Assembly (NCBI GenBank): GCA_031259345.1
Contig: JAIRLQ010000317.1
Coordinates: 1-5,665, forward strand
Length of the DNA: 5,665 nt
Source: Treponema sp.
Lineage (GTDB): Bacteria > Spirochaetota > Spirochaetia > Treponematales > Breznakiellaceae
Reading direction: 5' to 3'
In this document: positions 1 to 4,444 of the stretch, piece by piece
Layout of the letters: every line of letters begins with the position of its first letter
Position numbering within the stretch: position 1 is the stretch's first letter
Position numbers and translations under genes: made by a program
Notes under the pieces: model-generated
The model's input: only the letters and a program-made list of their open reading frames with translations
What the model was told of the DNA's origin: nothing
The model's database searches: none

Positions 1-220
1 CCCCTCCTAACTCCTCCCTTACATACCCCGCCCTTGGCCCCGCGCCAATCATTACCAGATAAGCTTCTTTAACCAATTCGGCCAGCGTCCGCTCAACGGT
101 GATTTTGCTTATATCAGGAAAATTTTCCAGTATCTCTTTTTTGGTAAACTTCCCGGTCTTGCGGGAAATGAAATACCTCGGGGCAAGCCCCGAGGTATCT
201 TCGTTGGATAGGAAATTCAT
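1..220 (-). CDS. Partial winged-helix protein, possible Fic-family C-terminus or remnant
   Basis: The minus-strand frame is open from base 220 to the left edge, so the 3' end is missing. It reads MNFLSNEDTSGLAPRYFISR, then a basic KTGKFTKKEILENFP stretch, then ISKITVERTLAELVKEAYLV and an IGAGPRAGYVR segment. The order helix, ITVERTLAELVKE recognition helix, then a glycine-rich wing ending in GYVR is typical of winged helix-turn-helix domains. Similar domains close many Fic-family AMP-transferases and other regulators; that assignment is from memory of the family, not a search. No Fic catalytic HPFxxGNGR motif is present. An in-frame stop lies about 15 codons upstream of the ATG at 220, no convincing ribosome binding site precedes that ATG, and a palindrome (173-198) lies inside the frame. 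It may therefore be a gene fragment left after repeat insertion rather than an intact gene. The fold is fairly likely; the family and the intact status are uncertain. Confidence 0.45.
   Translation of the reverse strand, partial: MNFLSNEDTSGLAPRYFISRKTGKFTKKEILENFPDISKITVERTLAELVKEAYLVMIGAGPRAGYVREELGG
173..198. repeat. Perfect palindrome, 11-bp stem with 4-base CAAG loop
   Basis: ATACCTCGGGG at 173-183 and CCCCGAGGTAT at 188-198 are exact reverse complements separated by CAAG. No U-tract follows on either strand, so it does not look like a terminator. It shares the CAAG loop and the cc(t)cg/cgagg stem style with the hairpin at 281-309, which suggests a dispersed REP-like palindromic family. 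It lies inside the winged-helix reading frame and is translated there without a stop. Confidence 0.75.
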
Positions 221-234
221 TGTACTGGCGGGAC

Positions 235-313
235 TCCATACCCCGATTCGAAGATCAGTTTACAACTTTTTCAGTTGTAGTACCTTTAGCCGAGGCAAGC
301 CTCGGGGTATGGA
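235..313. repeat. 79-bp element with 11-bp inverted ends and two internal hairpins
   Basis: TCCATACCCCG at 235-245 is the exact reverse complement of CGGGGTATGGA at 303-313. Inside are two further hairpins. One is TACAACT / AGTTGTA (261-267 and 273-279, 5-base loop). The other is CCGAGG / CCTCGG (290-295 and 300-305, CAAG loop), with a further TACC / GGTA pair outside it (281-284 and 306-309). No coding potential is convincing on either strand. The arrangement resembles a REP doublet (REPIN) or a very small MITE; no transposase is visible nearby. Whether it is repeated elsewhere in the genome cannot be told from this window. Confidence 0.55.
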
Positions 314-365
314 CCCCCGCCTTCCAATCAACAACCCAGGAACCCGCTACGCGGGGGAGGCAAGC

Positions 366-583
366 GGCTGAACTTGACCCACAATTCAGGAGCGGTATCT
401 GGTTTACGAAAAAAAACCACAACAAACCTTTGGTTCGTGGACACAGAGGGAAGAGAGGAAAAACGCCGGAATTTTTCTCCATTTTCCGTGCTCTCCGTGG
501 TTAATATTCTTCATATTTTCACCGGTTTTTTGAAGAAGCGGCGAAATTTTAACCATCCAAATTTTCGTGGGTCAGGTTTAGCC
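366..583. repeat. Stretch bounded by 17-bp inverted copies (15 of 17 matching)
   Basis: GGCTGAACTTGACCCAC at 366-382 matches the reverse complement of 567-583 (GGCTAAACCTGACCCAC) at 15 of 17 positions. They enclose 184 bases without a credible gene. The inverted ends could mark a non-autonomous mobile element, or simply two copies of a dispersed repeat in opposite orientation. No target-site duplication was identified. Confidence 0.4.
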
Positions 584-628
584 TTCAGGGCGGGGAGGTT
601 CATTCGAAAGGCTGGTTTAATACCGCGC

Positions 629-643
629 CGAACCTTTGGTTCG
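629..643. repeat. Perfect hairpin CGAACC-TTT-GGTTCG downstream of the lipoprotein operon
   Basis: A 6-bp stem with a 3-base loop starts 19 bases beyond the stop codon of the last lipoprotein gene. No T-run follows on the minus strand, so it is a poor intrinsic terminator. It could still protect a 3' end or be a repeat. The same 13-base core recurs at 425-437. Confidence 0.45.
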
Positions 644-661
644 AGCTTGCCCCGCGGAGGC

Positions 662-1285
662 TCATTGCCGAAAGTATTCTTGTATTCTCGCCCTGGCCCC
701 GGAATCTTTTTCCGGGGTTACCGGCCCTGCCGCCCGCAATTCCTGATTTATCCCCCGGCTTTGCAGATTGGCTATTTCCAGTAATTCTCCGGTTAGCCGG
801 GAGTACCTTGTACCCGCTTTTTTGGAAGGATTATACCCATAATATAAACCGGTATGTTGAGTGAAGCGATCGTTTATTTGCAATATACGCGCACATTCCC
901 CGTTGGAATCGAAAATATACAGAGACGCCGTGAGGGTATAATCGCGGCTGTCGGTCGGTACTCCCAGGAGGGCCGGAAAAAACAAACCAACCGTATCCCA
1001 GGTGTACGCCAAGGCGCCCATCACATTCATATAGTAGTTGTAACTGAAATGTATAACGTAATAACCGTATTCCTCATCCGCCGCGTCCGAAAACCAGTCG
1101 TCCATGAGTCCGGCGATTTCCCTCTGTATATTGTTTCCCGCCTTATAATAATACTGCAGCCGGTAAATACTCGAATCCGTATCCGGGCGGCTTAGTTTTA
1201 TTGAATCCCACCTGACATCCGTACTGGCGCAGCCGGTGAAGAAACCTATCGCCAGCGCCGTTAGTGCAAACAATTTGTTTTTCAT
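662..1285 (-). CDS. Putative lipoprotein, third of three tandem paralogues
   Basis: The product is 207 residues. The N-terminus MKNKLFALTALAIGFFTGC is a short basic stretch, a hydrophobic core and a lipobox-like FTGC, giving lipidation at Cys19; Phe at -3 is tolerated in spirochaetes. Export and membrane anchoring are inferred. I do not recognise the family. Features shared with the two upstream genes are EEYGYY (71-76), a hydrophobic stretch leading to GVPTDSR (about 95-114), TLTASLYIFDSNG (117-129), GLYYGYNPSKKA (146-157), INQELRAAGPV (179-189) and an arginine-rich ending. The start at 1285 is preceded by GGAGGG six bases upstream. The gap to the preceding gene is 13 bases, so it is almost certainly co-transcribed and is the promoter-distal member. 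A perfect 8-bp inverted repeat (697-717) lies in its 3' coding part. Confidence 0.85.
   Translation of the reverse strand: MKNKLFALTALAIGFFTGCASTDVRWDSIKLSRPDTDSSIYRLQYYYKAGNNIQREIAGLMDDWFSDAADEEYGYYVIHFSYNYYMNVMGALAYTWDTVGLFFPALLGVPTDSRDYTLTASLYIFDSNGECARILQINDRFTQHTGLYYGYNPSKKAGTRYSRLTGELLEIANLQSRGINQELRAAGPVTPEKDSGARARIQEYFRQ
697..717. repeat. 8-bp inverted repeat inside the 3' end of a lipoprotein gene
   Basis: CCCCGGAA at 697-704 and TTCCGGGG at 710-717 pair perfectly around a 5-base loop. It encodes part of the GPVTPEKDSGAR segment. This region of the paralogues is variable, so the hairpin may be an inserted palindrome or may act on the mRNA 3' end. No T-run follows. Confidence 0.5.
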
Positions 1286-1298
1286 GATCCGCCCTCCA

Positions 1299-1925
1299 TC
1301 AGAACCAGTCTAAATTTCTTCTGGCGGCAAGGATATTTCCGTCAAGTATGGGGCCTGCCACCCGTAGTTCCCGGTTTATTTCTTCCCGTTGCGATGCCGC
1401 GGTTTTCATCAGTTCTTCGATAAGGTGAGACCAGAGCCTGTCCGCCTTCCTGCTGGGATCGTGTCCATAGTAAAGGCCCGCAACCTGTACAAAGGTTTCC
1501 GTCTCTTTAAAAGATCGCACCAAATCCCCGTTTGAATTAAAGATGCGAAGCGACGCCGCCAGGGTAAATTTACGGCTGTCGGTAGGTATGCCGGTAAAGG
1601 AAAGAACAAATATGGTCCAACCGTTTATGAGGTTCAGGGGAAAAGTGCTTGGATGCGCCATTACATCATATTGCAAATCAAGCAAATAATAGCCATATTC
1701 CTCTCCGGTTGAAGTCGACAGAATTTTTCCCAGCCCATTTTCTACCTGCCTGAAATATTCCGCATTCTTTGTTCTGTTTTGCAGGTTCAGAATGCCCGGT
1801 TCCGGGTATTCTTGTTTATCCAGCCTTACCTTGGTATAGTTAATATTCGTACTTACACAGCCGGTAAGGGCGTTGAAAACCAGCAGTACGCCCGCGACCG
1901 TCAGGAAAAAACGCCTTTTGCTCAT
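1299..1925 (-). CDS. Putative lipoprotein, second of three tandem paralogues
   Basis: The product is 208 residues. MSKRR followed by a hydrophobic core ends in a canonical LTGC lipobox, giving lipidation at Cys23. It is clearly homologous to its two neighbours: EEYGYY (75-80), a hydrophobic segment then GIPTDSR (112-118), TLAASLRIFNSNG (121-133), GLYYGHDPSRKA (150-161) and INRELRVAGPI (183-193). The family is not one I can name. The start ATG overlaps the stop of the upstream paralogue in an ATGA arrangement (1922-1925), and GAGGAGGG lies 5-6 bases before it within the end of the upstream gene. Both point to translational coupling. The protein should sit lipid-anchored in a membrane facing the periplasm or outside; no enzymatic motif is visible. 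Confidence 0.87.
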   Translation of the reverse strand: MSKRRFFLTVAGVLLVFNALTGCVSTNINYTKVRLDKQEYPEPGILNLQNRTKNAEYFRQVENGLGKILSTSTGEEYGYYLLDLQYDVMAHPSTFPLNLINGWTIFVLSFTGIPTDSRKFTLAASLRIFNSNGDLVRSFKETETFVQVAGLYYGHDPSRKADRLWSHLIEELMKTAASQREEINRELRVAGPILDGNILAARRNLDWF

Positions 1926-2731
1926 TTTATCCCTCCTCGTTCGGTATTTATCAAAACAGGACCAAATATATCTTCAACATCAATAAGCCCCTTCAATTCC
2001 CGGGGCAGTGTGTTTTTCAGCGTTATCATCAGACGGGCTATTTTGGCTCTTGCCGCCGCCGCCTTGTCATCGGTTACCGGCCCCCGGATCAGGAGTTCCC
2101 GATTGATCTCTTCACTGTGGTTTTCCATCTCCTGTACCATGCCGGAGAACATTTCCGAATATCTTATGTCCGCGATTCTTTCCGGGTGATGTCCATAATA
2201 TAGTCCCTGGGTGTTCGTAAATACATCCTGTTTCATTTCCGCCTTAATAAGATCGCCATTGGAGGCAAAAACAAACAAAAATGCCGTCAACCCATAGGCG
2301 TCCTCCGTATAGGGCGCTCCAAAAAAACTGGGTATAAAAACAGTAAAAGCGTTAATAAATAACCATTTCATCTCCATGGACTGCGTGTTGTGAAAATATA
2401 TGCAATAATACCCGTAGTCTTCACCTTCGGAATCGCTAAAACCGGCCTGTATTAAATTTTCCGCCTGCTGATACAGGTCTGTACCAAGGCTGGCTCCCCC
2501 CAAAATGTCGAGGGTTCCATTTCTGAGCTTTAACAGCCGGGACCTTGCCGGAGCATCGGGCGTTAATTCCATCCGGTAACTTGACATATTCGTCCCCAGG
2601 CAAGCGGAAAAAAGGACCGCCGCCAGCATCGCAACCGGCAATCCCACCGCAGAGTGCGCAAAGAAGCGGGGAATAAAACCAGTCTTCCGTATAAAAACAC
2701 CAGCCATTCCCGAAATTACTTTTTCTGTCAT
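1922..2731 (-). CDS. Putative lipoprotein, first of three tandem paralogues, with C-terminal extension
   Basis: The product is 269 residues, longer than its two relatives. Shared family marks are EDYGYY (104-109), a hydrophobic stretch 123-137 then GAPYTED (138-144), LTAFLFVFASNG (148-159), GLYYGHHPERIA (176-187), INRELLIRGPV (209-219) and AARAKIARL. The most extra length is a long N-region before the signal core, with a relaxed FSAC lipobox at Cys44, and about 35 residues after the shared part, ending in VEDIFGPVLINTERGGIK. The ATG at 2731 is chosen because GGGGAG lies about 6 bases upstream; an internal ATG (residue 9) would shorten the odd N-region. It heads the operon, overlapping the next gene by four bases. 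Function unknown; the TDSR motif of the other two is replaced by YTED, so this copy has diverged most. Confidence 0.84.
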   Translation of the reverse strand: MTEKVISGMAGVFIRKTGFIPRFFAHSAVGLPVAMLAAVLFSACLGTNMSSYRMELTPDAPARSRLLKLRNGTLDILGGASLGTDLYQQAENLIQAGFSDSEGEDYGYYCIYFHNTQSMEMKWLFINAFTVFIPSFFGAPYTEDAYGLTAFLFVFASNGDLIKAEMKQDVFTNTQGLYYGHHPERIADIRYSEMFSGMVQEMENHSEEINRELLIRGPVTDDKAAAARAKIARLMITLKNTLPRELKGLIDVEDIFGPVLINTERGGIK

Positions 2732-2834
2732 TTCTCACTCCCCATAATTTTAAGGTCATGCGCCACGGAACAGAGCGTGGACCGGAGGATTCAGGCAAGG
2801 GATTTGTCCGTCTCCTCTTTTCCATCGTCATTCT

Positions 2835-2840
2835 ATTATA
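2835..2840 (-). promoter_or_regulatory. Candidate -10 box for the lipoprotein operon
   Basis: TATAAT on the minus strand lies about 100 bases upstream of the first lipoprotein start and downstream of the flaB terminators. No good -35 hexamer sits at 16-18 bases; a TTGCGG occurs only 12 bases upstream. The -10 match in an AT-rich patch is suggestive, and the promoter call is tentative. Confidence 0.3.
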
Positions 2841-2881
2841 TATTGGGAGCCTCCGCAACATCCGCCGGTTGGCTTTCGTAT

Positions 2882-2916
2882 AAAAAAAGAAGCCGTTCCG
2901 GTTAGACCGGAACGGC
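2882..2916 (-). terminator. Strong intrinsic terminator between flaB and the lipoprotein operon
   Basis: GCCGTTCCGGT (2892-2902) and ACCGGAACGGC (2906-2916) form a perfect 11-bp stem with a 3-base loop. Read on the minus strand it is followed, after TTC, by a run of seven T (2882-2888). This is a textbook rho-independent terminator for transcription coming from flaB. Confidence 0.85.
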
Positions 2917-2940
2917 GCCTTCCCGAGACGACATCCCTGC

Positions 2941-2997
2941 AATAAAAACCGGCCGGGGCCTTATGCCGCAATACGCTGTCGATGCGGCCCCGGACGG
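2941..2997 (-). terminator. First intrinsic terminator directly after flaB
   Basis: On the minus strand, CCGTCCGGGGCC (2986-2997) pairs with GGCCCCGGCCGG (2949-2960) at 11 of 12 positions, followed immediately by TTTTTATT (2941-2948). The 25-base loop can form a competing GCCGCA / TGCGGC stem. It starts 6 bases after the flaB stop codon, so it should end most flaB transcripts, with the hairpin at 2892-2916 as backup. Confidence 0.7.
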
Positions 2998-3003
2998 GTA
3001 TTC

Positions 3004-3864
3004 TTACTGCAGAAGCTGAAGCACCGTCTGACCCCGCTGATTGGCCTGAGCCAGCATCGCGGTGCCGGCTTGAGAGAGGATCTGGTTTTTGGTATAACCG
3101 ACCGTCTCATTCGCCATGTTGGCATCCCGGATGCGGGATTCAGAGGCCTGCAAATTTTCCGCTCCCACATCGAGGCCGCGGACCGCGTGCTCCAGGCGGT
3201 TTTGGTAGGCGCCAAGATCAGCCCGTTGTTTGTTGATCTTTTTAATCGCCGTATCGAGGGTTCCAATGGCACGGTTGGCGTTGTCCGGGGTGGACAGCGT
3301 AAGAATCGAATCGTCACCGACGTTGCGGACCCCCAGGCCCTTGGCAGTCATGGTGCCGATAAACACCTGCTCCCGCTGATCCATGTTCGCTCCGATATGG
3401 AACCACATGGAGGCGGTAACCACATTTTCACCGATGAGCCGGCCAAAACGGCCGGTCAGCAGGTTCATCCCGTTAAACTGGGCGTGGGACGCAATCCGGT
3501 CTACTTCGTCAATCAAAGCTGAAACTTCAATCTGGATATACATCCGGTCCTCGTCGGAGTAGATACCGTTCGAGGCCTGCACTGCCAGTTCGCGGAGACG
3601 CTGAATGATGTCCTGGGATTCCTGGAGATACCCTTCCGTGGTTTGAATGAATGAAATACCATTCTGGGCGTTGGTAGACGCCTGATTCAAACCGCGAATT
3701 TGGCTGCGCATTTTTTCAGAAACGGCCAGTCCCGAAGCATCATCCCCCGCGCGGTTGATACGCATGCCGCTGGACAGTTTTTCCATGTTTTTATCCAGAT
3801 AAACCTGGGTAACTTTGAGGGATCTGTCAGCAAACATCGCGCTTAGGTTGTGATTAATAATCAT
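3004..3864 (-). CDS. flaB: Flagellin FlaB, core subunit of the periplasmic flagellar filament
   Basis: The 286-residue product begins MIINHNLSAMFADRSLKVTQ and contains the flagellin N-terminal domain (about 1-140). That domain includes KLSSGMRINRAGDDASGLAVSE, RGLNQASTNAQNGISFIQT, EGYLQE and the HAQFNGMNLLTG segment. The C-terminal domain (about 195-286) includes LGAYQNRLEHAV, SESRIRDANMA and an ending in VLQLLQ. The central 55 residues are short, so there is no surface D2/D3 insert, as expected for spirochaete FlaB, whose filament lies in the periplasm under a sheath. There is no Sec signal, which fits export through the flagellar type III apparatus. The ATG has AAAGGAG six bases upstream. 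Length matches treponemal FlaB proteins. Spirochaetes often carry several flaB paralogues; which one this is cannot be told. A sigma-28-like promoter (4143-4169) and two terminators suggest a single-gene unit. Confidence 0.96.
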   Translation of the reverse strand: MIINHNLSAMFADRSLKVTQVYLDKNMEKLSSGMRINRAGDDASGLAVSEKMRSQIRGLNQASTNAQNGISFIQTTEGYLQESQDIIQRLRELAVQASNGIYSDEDRMYIQIEVSALIDEVDRIASHAQFNGMNLLTGRFGRLIGENVVTASMWFHIGANMDQREQVFIGTMTAKGLGVRNVGDDSILTLSTPDNANRAIGTLDTAIKKINKQRADLGAYQNRLEHAVRGLDVGAENLQASESRIRDANMANETVGYTKNQILSQAGTAMLAQANQRGQTVLQLLQ

Positions 3865-3886
3865 AATTCACTCCTTTGGCTTTTTT

Positions 3887-3921
3887 CGGCGCACCGCCGT
3901 CCCCTGACGGCTGCGGCGCCG
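3887..3921 (-). promoter_or_regulatory. GC-rich two-tier hairpin just upstream of the flaB ribosome binding site
   Basis: CGGCGC (3887-3892) pairs with GCGCCG (3916-3921), and inside it GCCGTC (3896-3901) pairs with GACGGC (3906-3911) around CCCT. On the minus strand it is followed by GAAAAAAGCC and then AAAGGAG, so it sits next to the ribosome binding site without covering it. A U-tract is absent, so it is not a terminator. It could protect the mRNA 5' region or be a protein-binding site. Confidence 0.5.
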
Positions 3922-3935
3922 CGGCTTCCATGCCT

Positions 3936-3964
3936 GACAAAAAAACACTTTGCATTTTTTTGTC
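3936..3964. repeat. 10-bp inverted repeat with A7 and T7 arms
   Basis: GACAAAAAAA (3936-3945) and TTTTTTTGTC (3955-3964) are exact reverse complements around a 9-base spacer CACTTTGCA. Each strand shows a T-tract on the 3' arm, but the stem itself is AT-rich, so termination would be weak. It lies next to the imperfect hairpin 3966-3990 in the flaB leader region. Confidence 0.65.
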
Positions 3965-4142
3965 CTGGAGCTTTGCACCGCAAAACTCCACATAAGCTTG
4001 TGGGCACCCTTGCGAATGCCCCTGTGCCACGAACCCTCAACCCGCCTGTTTCCCGGAAGGGTGAGGGAGAACCTTTCGGTCCATCCCCGGACCAATCCCC
4101 AGAGGCCCGACGGGCATGTGAATCAATCCGGTTTCATTTAGA

Positions 4143-4169
4143 ATATCGGTTTATAAAAAACGGGCTTTA
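4143..4169 (-). promoter_or_regulatory. Sigma-28 (FliA)-like promoter for flaB
   Basis: On the minus strand TAAA (4166-4169) is followed by exactly 15 bases and then ACCGATAT (4143-4150). The established flagellar sigma-28 consensus is TAAA-N15-GCCGATAA, so the -35 core, the spacing and six of eight -10 positions match. This fits flaB as a late, sigma-28-class flagellar gene. An inverted repeat GGAATT / AATTCC (4172-4177 and 4185-4190) sits directly upstream and might be an operator. The 270-nt distance to the ATG is long, which lowers certainty. Confidence 0.55.
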
Positions 4170-4202
4170 GGGGAATTTGCCGGTAATTCCGAATTCAAAA
4201 AA

Positions 4203-4222
4203 TAACCACGGACGGACACCGG
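4203..4222. repeat. Dispersed repeat fragment of the AACCACGGA type
   Basis: TAACCACGGACGGACACCGG here resembles the minus-strand segment TTAACCACGGAGAGCACGG at 486-504. The two share the AACCACGGA core and a following CAC(C)GG. Such degenerate phrases suggest copies of one intergenic repeat family on both sides of the gene block. No gene is seen on the plus strand between here and 4337. Confidence 0.3.
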
Positions 4223-4336
4223 CCATCACGGGCAAAAGTGGAATTTTGCTTAAAAAGTCCGAGCTTGTCCGTGAGGCGCCATCCGAAGGTTGGCTTGTGG
4301 TAAAAACCGGAATTCCTGAACTTGCGGCTTTCCCTT

Positions 4337-4365
4337 TTGACACTTCGGAAAATCTTGTCTATAAT
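4337..4365 (+). promoter_or_regulatory. Perfect consensus sigma-70 promoter for the response-regulator operon
   Basis: TTGACA (4337-4342) and TATAAT (4360-4365) are separated by exactly 17 bases. Transcription should start near 4372, about 73 bases before the ATG at 4445. This excludes any start codon upstream of about 4372 for the following gene, although the frame is open from 4322. Confidence 0.85.
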
Positions 4366-4444
4366 AGAGGAGCTTCATAAAAGACCGGTTGGGTTTCCGG
4401 GAAATGCGGTAAAAATGTTGTTTTTCCGAGCAAGGGTCGGGTAC

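Larger units (their letters stand above)
314..661. other. Non-coding, repeat-rich intergenic stretch
   Basis: I see no supportable gene here. Short frames on both strands lack ribosome binding sites and have composition typical of translated repeats. The stretch contains a small hairpin CCCGC-TAC-GCGGG (343-355), a pair of 17-bp inverted copies (366-382 and 567-583), two identical 13-base words AACCTTTGGTTCG (425-437 and 631-643), and a minus-strand TTAACCACGGAGAGCACGG segment (486-504). The last resembles TAACCACGGACGGACACCGG at 4203-4222. No U-tract-followed hairpin was found that would clearly terminate the lipoprotein operon ending at 662. Confidence 0.6.
3865..4135 (-). promoter_or_regulatory. 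Predicted long structured 5' leader of flaB
   Basis: If transcription starts a few bases after the sigma-28-like promoter at 4143-4169, flaB carries a leader of about 270 nt. It holds at least four potential hairpins: 4034-4067 (CCCTC / GAGGG plus ACCC / GGGT with one bulge), 3966-3990 (TGGAG, TTTGC / GCAAA, CTCCA with one mismatch), 3936-3964 (10-bp perfect stem) and 3887-3921 (CGGCGC / GCGCCG plus GCCGTC / GACGGC). The last ends about 10 bases before the ribosome binding site. The structures are read by eye and no folding energy was calculated. Leader-based control of flagellin translation is an inference. Confidence 0.4.

Noticed and set aside
173..660. CRISPR array or tRNA gene in the repeat-rich region
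   Set aside because: The repeats are palindromes without regular direct-repeat and spacer periodicity, and no cloverleaf with a TTCRA arm was seen.
374..784. 136-codon plus-strand frame across the repeat region
   Set aside because: It spans inverted repeats, overlaps the end of a well-supported lipoprotein gene, has no ribosome binding site and encodes a basic, low-information protein.
2436..2942. 168-codon minus-strand frame overlapping the first lipoprotein gene
   Set aside because: It runs through the flaB terminator and the lipoprotein coding region in another frame, and the predicted protein is cysteine/arginine-rich nonsense.
2961..3522. Long frames on both strands inside flaB
   Set aside because: They lie in alternative frames of a clear flagellin gene and have no recognisable domains or start signals.
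3876..3900. GCCGAAAA near the flaB start as a sigma-28 -10 box
   Set aside because: No TAAA lies 15 bases upstream, and transcription would start almost on the ribosome binding site. The site at 4143-4169 matches far better.
4322..4444. Longer N-terminus for the REC-HD-GYP regulator
   Set aside because: The consensus promoter at 4337-4365 would lie inside the coding region, and the downstream paralogue begins directly at the receiver domain.
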